A stretch of DNA of 64,000 bases from Mariprofundus aestuarium (GTDB lineage Bacteria; Pseudomonadota; Zetaproteobacteria; Mariprofundales; Mariprofundaceae): NCBI RefSeq assembly GCF_002795805.1, contig NZ_CP018799.1, positions 923,001 to 987,000 of the forward strand, given 5' to 3'. The position numbers and the translations under genes are program-made. Below are positions 9,526-16,899 of this stretch, piece after piece; the stretch's first letter is position 1, and each line of letters opens with the position of its first letter. The notes under the pieces are model-generated. The model had not been told where the DNA came from, searched no databases, and saw only the letters and a program-made list of their open reading frames with translations.

Positions 9526-9553
9526 TTTATTTTTTCAGGTATGACGCTATACT
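9526..9553 (+). promoter_or_regulatory. candidate sigma70 promoter for sspA
   Basis: A TATACT hexamer (9548-9553) lies 28 bases before the sspA ATG, with a weak TTTATT-like -35 at 9526-9531 and a 16-base spacer. It sits in an AT-rich stretch of the 96-base gap after thiD. The -10 is good, the -35 poor, and the start site is inferred only. Confidence 0.4.
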
Positions 9554-9580
9554 GCCCCACCATTTTGCCTGGAGGCTCCG

Positions 9581-10174
9581 ATGATTAAGCTTTATTCCGA
9601 CCCGCACTGCCCCAACTCGCACCGTACCCGTATCGTTCTGGCTGAAAAAGAACTGCCGGTTGATACTGAAGAGCTGGAGTCGGAGAACCTTCCTGCAGAT
9701 TTCATGAAGATCAATCCGTACGGCAAGCTGCCAACGGTTATCGACCGCGATATCGTTTTCTTCGAGTCGGCAGTTGTTAATGAGTACCTTGATGAGCGTT
9801 ATCCGCATCCGCCTCTTAAGCCGGGTTCACCAGCTGAACGCGCTCAGATGCGACTGGCTGTCCTGCAGCTGGAGCGTGAGCTCTATGTTCTTTACGAAGA
9901 GTGCCAGAACGGACGCAAAAAGAAGGACGCAGTGAAGAAGCTGGATGTCTATTTCGATTCAATGAATGCTTACCTTGGCCGTACAGAATATTTCATTGGT
10001 GAGCAGTACACACTTGCCGATGTGACACTTGCACCGATTTTATGGCGTCTGCCATCTGTCGGTGTCGATACTTCCAAGTGGACGCATCTTGAAGCCTATA
10101 TGGATCGTCTTTTCGAACGCTCTGCTTTTGAGCGCTCACTATCCGAGCACGAGCAGATGCTTCGCGATCTCTGA
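9581..10174 (+). CDS. sspA: stringent starvation protein A, glutathione-S-transferase fold
   Basis: A 197-residue protein with an N-terminal thioredoxin-like GST domain (1-80) and a C-terminal helical domain. The YPHPPLKP segment (about 73-80) matches the surface proline/histidine loop typical of SspA, which binds RNA polymerase and helps transcription under stress. No GST catalytic Ser or Cys is obvious at the N-terminus, as expected for SspA. In many proteobacteria sspA sits directly after the bc1 genes with sspB behind it; here it is alone, with petABC 27 kb away and no sspB recognised. The ribosome site GGAGG lies 6-8 bases before the ATG. Confidence 0.88.
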   Translation: MIKLYSDPHCPNSHRTRIVLAEKELPVDTEELESENLPADFMKINPYGKLPTVIDRDIVFFESAVVNEYLDERYPHPPLKPGSPAERAQMRLAVLQLERELYVLYEECQNGRKKKDAVKKLDVYFDSMNAYLGRTEYFIGEQYTLADVTLAPILWRLPSVGVDTSKWTHLEAYMDRLFERSAFERSLSEHEQMLRDL

Positions 10175-10395
10175 TTACAGTCGGGACAGCGCATCAAGTA
10201 GAGAGCCCTGCTTGTGTCAGAGCATCCGGCTGCTCGGTTTGACCGGAACATCTTTATCCGAATAGATAAAGCTGCTCACTGAATTTTGCGCGTAATGCTT
10301 TTCTACAGGTGCTTTTCGAACTCTGGTGCGGGTAGAGAGCTTTGCCTCGACAATGGCAAAGCCGATGGTTATCGCTCGGGATCCTCGGCCGCTTT

Positions 10396-10431
10396 TATCC
10401 CCGACCACTTTTTCCAAAGTGGTCGGGGATA
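10396..10431. repeat. perfect 16-bp inverted repeat (hairpin)
   Basis: Positions 10396-10411 and 10416-10431 are exact reverse complements separated by a TTCC loop. The core arm is CCCCGACCACTTT. No run of T follows on either strand, so it is not a standard intrinsic terminator. A related motif, TTCCAAGGTGGT, follows at about 10437-10448 and resembles the loop plus right arm. It could be a transcript-stabilising hairpin, an operator, or one copy of a dispersed repeat. Confidence 0.75.
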
Positions 10432-10578
10432 TCTATTTCCAAGGTGGTAATGAAAGGTGGTTGCATCTGCAGTCTTCGCGCTTTCCATGTCGCAGTTTTC
10501 CCCGATGTGCATGCTCTTGCTAATCAATCCCCATATTTAACAGCCTGTTGCACCCGTAAAGGTTGGCGCTGTAAATAG

Positions 10579-10607
10579 TTGACATCATCAATGTTTTTGC
10601 AAATCAT
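10579..10607 (+). promoter_or_regulatory. candidate promoter for the thermostable-hemolysin operon
   Basis: An exact TTGACA (10579-10584) is followed after 17 bases by AATCAT (10602-10607), a 4/6 match to the -10 consensus. It would give a leader of about 160 bases that contains the 26-codon ORF at 10657. No other good promoter was seen between the hairpin and the operon. Confidence 0.4.
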
Positions 10608-10656
10608 TCACCTTCTTCGCCTGCTGTATAGGTTTTGAAATTGGTGAAGGGGCACT

Positions 10657-10737
10657 ATGAATTTATTGTGTAATCGTATGATCGCTCCTAGCCTGCTGGT
10701 CCCCGCTGGTACGTTCCTGTATTGGTGGAAGAGATAA
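10657..10737 (+). CDS. possible 26-residue leader peptide
   Basis: A short frame, ATG to TAA, with a GAAGGGG ribosome site (10646-10652) four bases before the start. The peptide has a hydrophobic middle (PSLLVPAGTFLYWW) and a basic end. It lies between the candidate promoter and the GTG of the first operon gene, so it could be a leader peptide or a tiny membrane protein. It is too short to judge from sequence alone and no family is recognised. Confidence 0.35.
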   Translation: MNLLCNRMIAPSLLVPAGTFLYWWKR

Positions 10738-10775
10738 GCCTGTTTCTTCAATAAAGAGTGATGGAGATATCTTGA

Positions 10776-11411
10776 GTGTTTGAAGTGCTTCACAAAGGCC
10801 ATTCCTCTTACGGGCCAGCTACTGAGTTTGTTCGCGAGAATTTTCATCGCACCTACGGAGCGGATGTCCGCACCTTTATGCCTAATTTCATTCGCATCAA
10901 AGATCGCCATGATCATACCAAGGCGGTGGTGGGTTACCGCGACGCTGCAGATGGTCCGCTCTATCTCGAGAAATATATGGATGAGCCGATTGAGCTTGCG
11001 ATTTCACGCTATCTGGCTACCCCTGTTGATCGCTCGGAGATTGTCGAAGTGGGAAATCTGGCTGAGGCGAGGCCGGGCGATGCGCGCTTGGCGATCATCG
11101 GTGCTACCTCCTTTTTTCATACTGCCGGTTTCCGCTGGGTGGCTTTCACCGGCGTAACTCGCCTGCGTAATGCCTTTGTGCGGCTGGGTATGTCGCCTAA
11201 ACAGCTGCTCGAAGCCGATCAACGGCGCCTGCCTGAGGAGGAGGTGAAGCAATGGGGTCGCTATTACGACGATGGTGATCCGGTGATCTGCTTTGGCTCG
11301 ATTCAGGAGGGGCATGATAACCTGCAGGAGTTATGGGCCGCATTACGGGATACCTGGGCCGCTGCTGAAGAAGAGGGTGAAAAGATTGCCAGGATTAAGA
11401 AATACACATGA
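10776..11411 (+). CDS. thermostable hemolysin family protein (GNAT-like fold)
   Basis: A 211-residue protein resembling the thermostable hemolysin (T_hemolysin) family, named after Vibrio delta-VPH and placed by fold with N-acyltransferases. Typical parts are the start FEVLHKGHSSYGPATEF, FIRIKDRHD, EKYMDEPIE, the EVGNLAEARPGDARL segment and RLGMSPKQLLEAD. There is no signal peptide, so a secreted toxin role is doubtful; an acyltransferase making a small molecule fits the following genes better (inference). The start is GTG with GGAG (10763-10766) nine bases before; an in-frame stop lies just upstream. Its stop overlaps the next gene by 4 bases. Confidence 0.8.
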   Translation: MFEVLHKGHSSYGPATEFVRENFHRTYGADVRTFMPNFIRIKDRHDHTKAVVGYRDAADGPLYLEKYMDEPIELAISRYLATPVDRSEIVEVGNLAEARPGDARLAIIGATSFFHTAGFRWVAFTGVTRLRNAFVRLGMSPKQLLEADQRRLPEEEVKQWGRYYDDGDPVICFGSIQEGHDNLQELWAALRDTWAAAEEEGEKIARIKKYT

Positions 11412-12907
11412 GCCGGGTGATCGAAGCGATAGGACGCTTTGCCGCTGATTCACCGGATCGAATCGCCATTGAGAGCGGTTTCCCCTCTACACTTGTAAGT
11501 TACGCAACCCTCTCCTCTCATATCACTGTCCTGACAGATGAACTTCGCAGCCACAATGTCTCCACATTGGCGCTGGCTGGCGATAATGGTGCTGGCTGGG
11601 TGGTGATGGATCTGGGCTGCCTGAATGCCGGGATTCCGGTGATTCCCGTCCCTCATTTTTTTTCCCCGACTCAAGTTGCCCATCTGTTTCATGCTGCAGG
11701 AGTCGACGGCGTTCTTACAGATAGTCCCGAGTCGATCCGCAAACTCTGCGAACAGATGAAGCTACCTCATATCGAAGCGAAAGAGATTACCCTTGGTTTT
11801 CTATCGCTTTATCTTTTTGTGCTGCCTGAATCTAAAACGCAACTGCCTGAGGATTGCAGCAAGGTGACCTTCACCTCTGGCTCAACAGGGGAACCCAAAG
11901 GCGCGGTGCTGACACAGCAGGCGATGGAGCAGGTGGCTTCATCACTGGCAGAGGTGACCGGTGCCAGGTGCGATGATCGACATCTGTCTCTGCTTCCTTA
12001 TGCAACACTTCTGGAGAACATCGGTGGCCTCTATGCGCCTTTTCTGGTCGGGGCGACAATCTGTTCGCCGGGGCTCGCTGCCGTTGGTTTAAGCGGATCT
12101 TCAGGGTTGGATGTGAACCGCTTTATGGGCATGCTGATCATCACGAAAGCGACTACATGTATTATGATTCCGCAGATGCTGCATGCGCTGGTGGCTGCTG
12201 TTGAGGCGGGCGCACCAAAGCCTGAAACGCTGCGCTATATCGCTGTCGGTGGCGCGCCGGTTTCTACCCACCTACTGGAGCGAGCCGAAAAACTAGGGCT
12301 TCCAGTGTATGAAGGGTATGGCCTCTCCGAGGCGGCCAGCGTGGTTGCCGTGAACAGTGAGGGTGTGAAAAGGGCTGGCAGTGTCGGCAAGCTTCTGCCA
12401 CATGTAGAGCTCTCCTTTGCCGGCGACGGCGAGATTCTTGTTGGAGGGAGTCTGTTTAAGGGGTATCTCGGCGAACCAGGTTTTACCGGAAAACAGTGGC
12501 CGACCGGTGACATAGGTCATATAGATGAGGAGGGGTTTCTTTATCTTACAGGCCGCAAGAAACATATCTTTATCACCGCTTTTGGCCGTAACGTTTCACC
12601 GGAATGGGTGGAGCGTGAACTCTCTATTGAGCCTGCGGTTGCACAGTGCTGCGTGTTCGGCGAGGCGCGTCCGTTCAATGTGGCGGTGATCGTGGCGCGC
12701 AGTGGAGTTGGTGAAGAGGTTATCAGAACGGCCGTGAATGCAGCCAATGGAAGATTGCCCGATTATGCCCGTGTATCCAGCTGGCTGATTGCTGATGAGC
12801 CTTTTAGTATTGAAGGTGGTCTCTGGACGGGTACCGGAAGACCACGCCGTAAACAGATTTATGCATTTTATGAAGAGGCTGTCGAAGCCCTCTATAAGGA
12901 GTCCTGA
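11408..12907 (+). CDS. AMP-forming acyl/aryl-acid ligase (ANL superfamily)
   Basis: A 499-residue adenylating enzyme that would activate a carboxylic acid, probably a fatty acid, with ATP. Core motifs in order are the P-loop TFTSGSTGEPKG (about 153-164), YGLSEA (about 304-309), the TGD of A7, GRKKHIFITAFGRNVSP (hinge and A8), and the C-terminal lysine in PRRKQI (Lys about 482). All catalytic elements look present. It is ATGA-coupled to the hemolysin-family gene and abuts the diiron-type gene with no spacer, so it likely feeds an activated acyl group to its operon partners. No carrier protein is encoded nearby; CoA or a direct acyl-AMP transfer are alternatives. Confidence 0.88.
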   Translation: MSRVIEAIGRFAADSPDRIAIESGFPSTLVSYATLSSHITVLTDELRSHNVSTLALAGDNGAGWVVMDLGCLNAGIPVIPVPHFFSPTQVAHLFHAAGVDGVLTDSPESIRKLCEQMKLPHIEAKEITLGFLSLYLFVLPESKTQLPEDCSKVTFTSGSTGEPKGAVLTQQAMEQVASSLAEVTGARCDDRHLSLLPYATLLENIGGLYAPFLVGATICSPGLAAVGLSGSSGLDVNRFMGMLIITKATTCIMIPQMLHALVAAVEAGAPKPETLRYIAVGGAPVSTHLLERAEKLGLPVYEGYGLSEAASVVAVNSEGVKRAGSVGKLLPHVELSFAGDGEILVGGSLFKGYLGEPGFTGKQWPTGDIGHIDEEGFLYLTGRKKHIFITAFGRNVSPEWVERELSIEPAVAQCCVFGEARPFNVAVIVARSGVGEEVIRTAVNAANGRLPDYARVSSWLIADEPFSIEGGLWTGTGRPRRKQIYAFYEEAVEALYKES

Positions 12908-13573
12908 ATGGCATTTTACGATGAACTGACTGCAGCAACAGAGGTTGACCGCAACAGTCTGATCTCCATCCCCTTTATCCAGATGGGAGCAGCTGGAAAG
13001 CTTTCGCTGGAGAGCTATATCGCATTTCTGACGCAAGCATACCACCATGTGAAGCATACCACGCCGCTGTTGATGGCAACCGGCGGTCGACTGCCTGGGC
13101 GGCTGGAGTGGCTGCGCGAGGCAGTTGGTGAATATATTGAAGAGGAGATGGGGCACCAGGAGTGGATCCTGAACGATATCGAGGCTTGTGGCGGCGATAA
13201 GGAGGCCGTACGCACCGGTATGCCTCACCCTGCTACCGAGCTAATGGTGGCCTACGCCTACGATACGGTCTACCGTAATAATCCTGTTGGATTCTTCGGC
13301 ATGGTGTTGGTGCTGGAGGGGACAAGCGTATCACTGGCCACGCATGCGGCCGGCAATATCGAGAAGAGCCTGGGCTTACCGAAAAAGTCGTTCTCCTACC
13401 TTAATTCCCACGGTTCACTTGATGTCAGCCATGTCGATTTTTATGAGAAACTGATGAATCGCCTCGACCATGAGGAGGACAGGCAGGCTGTAGTTCACTG
13501 CGCCAAAATGTTCTACAAGCTGTATGGCGATATCTTTCGTGCTCTGCCAATGATCGCGCTGGAGGAAAGCTGA
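12908..13573 (+). CDS. iron-containing heme-oxygenase-like (HDO-type) oxidase
   Basis: A 221-residue all-helical protein of the TenA/heme-oxygenase-like fold. It shows E80-x-x-H83 within EEEMGHQEW, Glu137 in VLEGTS, and H168-xxx-D172-xx-H175 within SHGSLDVSHVDF. That spacing is what the heme-oxygenase-like diiron oxidases (CADD, UndA, SznF, BesC group) use to bind two irons, and it is not expected of a TenA thiaminase. Members cleave or oxidise fatty acids and amino acids using oxygen. Placed between an acyl-activating enzyme and an SDR it probably performs the oxidative step of a small biosynthetic pathway (inference). It starts right after the ligase stop and ends overlapping the SDR by one base. 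Confidence 0.82.
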   Translation: MAFYDELTAATEVDRNSLISIPFIQMGAAGKLSLESYIAFLTQAYHHVKHTTPLLMATGGRLPGRLEWLREAVGEYIEEEMGHQEWILNDIEACGGDKEAVRTGMPHPATELMVAYAYDTVYRNNPVGFFGMVLVLEGTSVSLATHAAGNIEKSLGLPKKSFSYLNSHGSLDVSHVDFYEKLMNRLDHEEDRQAVVHCAKMFYKLYGDIFRALPMIALEES

Positions 13574-14364
13574 TGGATATCAGAGATAAACGGGTCGTAC
13601 TGACCGGCGCCGGTGGCGGCATGGGAAGCATCCTGGCCTCAGAGCTGGCCAAGCGTGGCGCCAAGCTTGCGTTGGTCGATGCCAATGCCGAGGCGCTGGA
13701 GAGGGTTGCCGCCGGGATCGTGGATGCGCACACCGTTACTGGTGACCTCTCATCCGCATCAGGGTGTCAGGCCGTGGCCGGGCAGTGCAGCGAGTTGCTC
13801 GGCGGCATTGATCTGCTGATCAATCTGGCTGGCTTGAACAGCTTTGCCGCCTTTGAGGATGAGAGTGCGGAGAAGATCGAGCTTATGATGCATGTGAACC
13901 TGCTTGCCCCGATGTGGCTGGCTCGCGCCTTTCTTCCCACCATGCTTGACCAGAATTCGGGCCGCATTGTCAATGTGGGCTCCATCTTCGGCTCGATCGG
14001 TTTTGCCTATTTCGCAACCTATTCAGCCACCAAGTTCGGTCTGCGCGGTTTCTCCGAAGCGCTGCGTCGTGAATTGGTCGACTCCGGAGTGAGTGTGACC
14101 TATGTTGCGCCTCGAGCGGTAAAAACACCGATGAACACAGGCCCTGTAGTACGTATGGGCAAAGCGACCGGTATGAATATGGATGAACCTGAAGCGGTGG
14201 TTGAAAAGATTATCGCGTCGATTGAGAATGATCGTAAGGATGTTTATCTCGGTTTCCCCGAATCCCTGTTTGTCCGCATCAACGGCTTGCTTCCGAGAAT
14301 CGTCGACGGGTCGCTTGCAGCCAAGGATCGGATTGCACGTAAATTTGCCAAAGGAGAGAAGTAA
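13573..14364 (+). CDS. short-chain dehydrogenase/reductase
   Basis: A 263-residue Rossmann-fold oxidoreductase. The cofactor motif TGAGGGMG is at residues 11-18, NLAG follows at the end of the fourth strand, and the catalytic Tyr150/Lys154 lie in TYSATKFG with a Ser about 13 residues before. An Asp at the end of the second strand (LVDANAE) points to NAD(H) preference, which is inference. The C-terminal extension is typical of SDRs acting on lipophilic ketones or alcohols. It is one-base coupled to the diiron-type gene and is followed after 3 bases by an exported TPR gene. Confidence 0.9.
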   Translation: MDIRDKRVVLTGAGGGMGSILASELAKRGAKLALVDANAEALERVAAGIVDAHTVTGDLSSASGCQAVAGQCSELLGGIDLLINLAGLNSFAAFEDESAEKIELMMHVNLLAPMWLARAFLPTMLDQNSGRIVNVGSIFGSIGFAYFATYSATKFGLRGFSEALRRELVDSGVSVTYVAPRAVKTPMNTGPVVRMGKATGMNMDEPEAVVEKIIASIENDRKDVYLGFPESLFVRINGLLPRIVDGSLAAKDRIARKFAKGEK

Positions 14365-14367
14365 CAT

Positions 14368-15036
14368 ATGAAGATGAATAGGCTTTTTTCGACAGTTGCT
14401 GTGGCCCTGTCGCTTTCACTGACATCGGGTATTGCTGTGGCTGATGAGGTCGATGATGGCGTGCGTGGATTGCAGGCCGAGTGGGCTATCGCCAACTATA
14501 AGACAGCAGAGAATGATAAAGAAGCGGCATTCAAGGCGCTGGTAGATAAGGCTGCAGCGCTGAATGCCAAATATGCGGATCGTCCTGAACCGAAGATATG
14601 GGAAGCCATTATCCGCGCTGGATACGCAGGTGCGATGGGTGGCATGTCTTCGATGTTTAATGCCATGCCACAGATGGAGAAGGGGCGTGACCTGCTGCTT
14701 GAGGCGGAAAAGATCGATGCTAACGTCATGAATGGTTCCGTTTATACGACGCTGGGCAGCTTCTACTACATGGTGCCGGGTGGTTTTGTCGGATTTGGTG
14801 ATGATGACAAGGCAGAGGCTTATCTGACAAAAGCGATTGAGATTGCACCGGATGATATGGATGCCAACTACTTTGCCGGTGACTTCTGGCTGGAGGAGAA
14901 GAAGTACAAAAAGGCAATTCCATACCTTGAGAAGGTGCTGAGTCTGCCTGCTGTCGAAGGTCGTCCGATTTATTCGGAAGGTCGCAAGGGTGAAGCGGCA
15001 GCCAAGCTGGCGATCGCTAAGAAGAAGGCCCACTAA
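14368..15036 (+). CDS. exported TPR-repeat protein
   Basis: A 222-residue protein with a Sec signal peptide (about residues 1-25, cleavage after VA-D), then helical repeats. The segment DDKAEAYLTKAIEIAPDDMD and the following ANYFAGDFWLEEKKYKKAIP are tetratricopeptide-like. TPR proteins are scaffolds, so this is probably a periplasmic partner of the operon product or its export. GGAG lies nine bases before the start, and an intrinsic terminator follows the gene, marking the operon end. No enzymatic motif is seen. Confidence 0.8.
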   Translation: MKMNRLFSTVAVALSLSLTSGIAVADEVDDGVRGLQAEWAIANYKTAENDKEAAFKALVDKAAALNAKYADRPEPKIWEAIIRAGYAGAMGGMSSMFNAMPQMEKGRDLLLEAEKIDANVMNGSVYTTLGSFYYMVPGGFVGFGDDDKAEAYLTKAIEIAPDDMDANYFAGDFWLEEKKYKKAIPYLEKVLSLPAVEGRPIYSEGRKGEAAAKLAIAKKKAH

Positions 15037-15081
15037 AGGCAGTTAACGCTGCAGAATATTTGCGTGGCTTGAATGCGCTGG

Positions 15082-15113
15082 AAAGCGGGTGGCGATTGCC
15101 GCCCGCTTTTTTT
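15082..15113 (+). terminator. intrinsic terminator of the hemolysin-family operon
   Basis: A 9-bp GC-rich stem (15085-15093 with 15098-15106, one G-T pair) with a GATT loop is followed by seven or more T. AAA before the stem can pair with the first T residues. It lies 46 bases after the TPR gene stop. Confidence 0.9.
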
Positions 15114-15281
15114 ATATGGTAATGGATTGATCCCTAGTGGCTGGCAGGCTTCAGACTGATTGAACTCAGATGGCCAAATGGCGCAATATTTTGGCTGGAA
15201 GCGGTGGTATGCTTGGCCTGTTTGTCGGCAATGACCGCGGCATAGTGAAATCGAGCGTGGTTGTTAAAATCCATCAAATGA

Positions 15282-15310
15282 TTGTTGTGAAAGGGTTTTT
15301 GCACTATAAT
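15282..15310 (+). promoter_or_regulatory. sigma70-like promoter placing the start of RNA at the ATG
   Basis: A perfect TATAAT (15305-15310) is preceded 17 bases earlier by TTGTTG (15282-15287). The expected transcription start is about 15316-15318, the same as the ATG at 15317. No ribosome site exists between the promoter and the ATG, so a leaderless mRNA is predicted. Confidence 0.6.
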
Positions 15311-15316
15311 CAGTAC

Positions 15317-15829
15317 ATGAAAGAAAAAAGTGCAGCAGCAAATAAACGTCGACCTCTTGTTCTGAAAATCAAGGATGGTACTACCAAGCCCATCTACTGC
15401 GACGACCACCCTGAGGGTCGGGCTACATTCAGGTGCCTGAAATGCGGTCACTTATTCTGTGAAGCGTGCGTCGGCGGAGAAGACGGTGATAAAACCTACT
15501 GCATCAATTGCAAGGGCTTCTATGAACAGGATGAGAAGCGACGTCAGGCGCAAGAGAAGAAGGCAGTTGCCGCTCCATCATTAAAAAAAGCCGAGTTGAC
15601 ACTTGCTGCACTGGGGGTAGGGGTGTCTCTTGCCTTGGGTTATTATGTGTATGAAAACAGCAAGGATCCTGTCATCAACAGGGGTGGTTTGAGTGTGGAA
15701 GAGACGGAAATGGTGCAGGATGCCAATCGCTTGGTAAGTGAAACCGATCGCCTCGTGCGTGAGGGTATCATTGAGTCCGAACGTTTGCTTGCTACACCAG
15801 TGGAGTCGCTTGGGGATGAGTATGAATAA
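15317..15829 (+). CDS. zinc-finger membrane protein of unknown function
   Basis: A 170-residue protein with a B-box-like zinc module near residues 25-70: paired Cys/His in YCDDH, CLKCGHLFCEACV and YCINCKGF. After a basic, charged stretch comes one membrane segment (LTLAALGVGVSLALGYYV) and an acidic, helical C-terminus. The frame is open upstream to 15170, but ATG 15317 is chosen because a strong promoter sits directly before it. Its stop overlaps the pseudopilin gene by 8 bases, so the two are likely used together, perhaps as a membrane adaptor for pilin-like proteins (inference). No family name is recognised. Confidence 0.7.
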   Translation: MKEKSAAANKRRPLVLKIKDGTTKPIYCDDHPEGRATFRCLKCGHLFCEACVGGEDGDKTYCINCKGFYEQDEKRRQAQEKKAVAAPSLKKAELTLAALGVGVSLALGYYVYENSKDPVINRGGLSVEETEMVQDANRLVSETDRLVREGIIESERLLATPVESLGDEYE

Positions 15830-16592
15830 CAGGGAATCAGGCTTCACACTGATCGAGGTTACCATTGCCATGTCTATTATTGGCATACTTGCGTCTATTT
15901 CTGTACCGTCCTATCGTATTTTCAAACAGAATTCTGAGTTGACGATAGCAGAAACCAATCTTCGCAACGGGCTTAATTATTTTGCTGCAGGAATGGAGTA
16001 CCACCCCGCTACTGGGTCGCTTGGCGAATTGGTTACTCAGGGCTACCTTCCAAATATTCCCAATGATCCATGGACATCGAAAAGCCCGGTGGTTACCAGC
16101 ACCGAAGAGGTGGGTGACTGGTTTTACTCAAATGACGGGCAGGAATTGGTTCTCTATGCTTTGAGTGGAAGAGGAAAAGAAATCAGAGTGCCCAGCCTTG
16201 GCAATACAGCACCTGGAGCAGCTGGAGCTGGAGCTGGAGCTGGAGCTGGAGCTGGAGCTGGAGCTGGAGCTGGAGCTGGAGCTGGAGCTGGAGCTGGAGC
16301 TGGAGCTGGAGCTGGAGCTGGAGCTTTGACTCCAGCGCAAACAGCCATGCAGGTTCAAATAGATGCTGCTCAAGCTATACTGAATGCTGCAAACACACAG
16401 ATGACATCCCTACAGGATACATTGGCTCAGGCTCAGGCCGCTCTTGCGGCTGCTAAGGGAAAGGCTAAAGCAGAGAAGAAGGCGGTGAAGAATGCACAAA
16501 AGGCCATCAAAGCATTCAGTAAAACCCTCAGTAGTGCACAGGCCGCTGTCACTTCCCTTCAGGCTCAATATGATGGACTGCCACCAGCATAA
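15822..16592 (+). CDS. type IV pilin-like / GspG-like pseudopilin with a (Gly-Ala)n tract
   Basis: A 256-residue protein beginning with a class III prepilin leader: the peptidase would cut after Gly in NRESG/FTLIEVTIA, followed by the hydrophobic helix with Glu5. A GspG-like region (NLRNGLNYFAAG, then LPNIPNDPW) follows. Residues about 130-168 are an uninterrupted Gly-Ala repeat encoded by a pure GCTGGA array, and the remainder is an Ala/Lys/Gln-rich predicted coiled coil. ATG 15822 has GGGG six bases before it; ATG 15816 is also possible. No other secretion or pilus genes adjoin it, so it is an orphan, perhaps a fibre or surface spacer protein. Confidence 0.82.
   Translation: MNNRESGFTLIEVTIAMSIIGILASISVPSYRIFKQNSELTIAETNLRNGLNYFAAGMEYHPATGSLGELVTQGYLPNIPNDPWTSKSPVVTSTEEVGDWFYSNDGQELVLYALSGRGKEIRVPSLGNTAPGAAGAGAGAGAGAGAGAGAGAGAGAGAGAGAGAGAGALTPAQTAMQVQIDAAQAILNAANTQMTSLQDTLAQAQAALAAAKGKAKAEKKAVKNAQKAIKAFSKTLSSAQAAVTSLQAQYDGLPPA
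16221..16325 (+). repeat. hexanucleotide tandem repeat (GCTGGA), 17.5 copies
   Basis: From 16221 to 16325 the sequence is an exact, uninterrupted repeat of GCTGGA, 105 bases long. It lies within the pseudopilin gene and adds a Gly-Ala pair per unit without changing frame. Such a pure array is prone to strand slippage, so copy number probably varies between cells or strains. Confidence 0.98.
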
Positions 16593-16677
16593 CTGATCTG
16601 AAATTATTGTCCTGCATCCTTGCCAGATAGTGTCATGGCAAAGATGCGCCATATCCCATTAATTTTTCGAGGTCACT

Positions 16678-16899
16678 ATGCATAAAATGATTCTGATTCT
16701 AGTCGCGCTCTTTGGGCTCTCCGGTTGTGTTGTTGGTGCCGTGGTTGGAACCGCTGTCGATGTTGCCGTTGAGGTGGTTAAGGTGCCGTTTAAGGTGGGT
16801 GGTGCCGTGGTTGATGCGGTCAGTGACGATGAAGAGGATGAGGTGAAAGCCGACGAGGCTGATGCGGCCGAAGAGGCTGCCCAGATATCAGGCGATTGA
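16678..16899 (+). CDS. small lipoprotein
   Basis: A 73-residue protein with a lipoprotein signal: a hydrophobic start and lipobox LSGC (Cys about 17). A Val/Gly/Ala-rich stretch resembling a glycine-zipper precedes a strongly acidic tail. GAGG lies 5 bases before the ATG. Its last 12 bases overlap the converging GIY-YIG gene. Similar short lipoproteins occur in many proteobacteria, but no function can be given. Residue 2 after the Cys is Val, so outer-membrane sorting is likely. Confidence 0.72.
   Translation: MHKMILILVALFGLSGCVVGAVVGTAVDVAVEVVKVPFKVGGAVVDAVSDDEEDEVKADEADAAEEAAQISGD

Larger units (their letters stand above)
10175..10775. other. gene-poor 600-base spacer before the thermostable-hemolysin operon
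   Basis: No recognisable protein gene spans this stretch. It holds a perfect 16-bp hairpin (10396-10431), a TTGACA-type promoter candidate (10579-10607) and a 26-codon ORF with a ribosome site (10657-10737). A minus-strand TTG-initiated frame at 10217-10417 is also open but has no clear ribosome site. Confidence 0.6.

Noticed and set aside
10217..10417. 66-codon minus-strand ORF after sspA
   Set aside because: TTG start inside the hairpin loop, no ribosome site and no recognisable family; codon use was inconclusive.
16201..16330. CRISPR-like array
   Set aside because: The units are 6 bases with no spacers; it is a coding microsatellite.
16128..16373. Minus-strand ORFs made of long Ser or Ala-Pro runs
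   Set aside because: They are the complement of the GCTGGA array; the plus strand has the prepilin leader and flanking homology.
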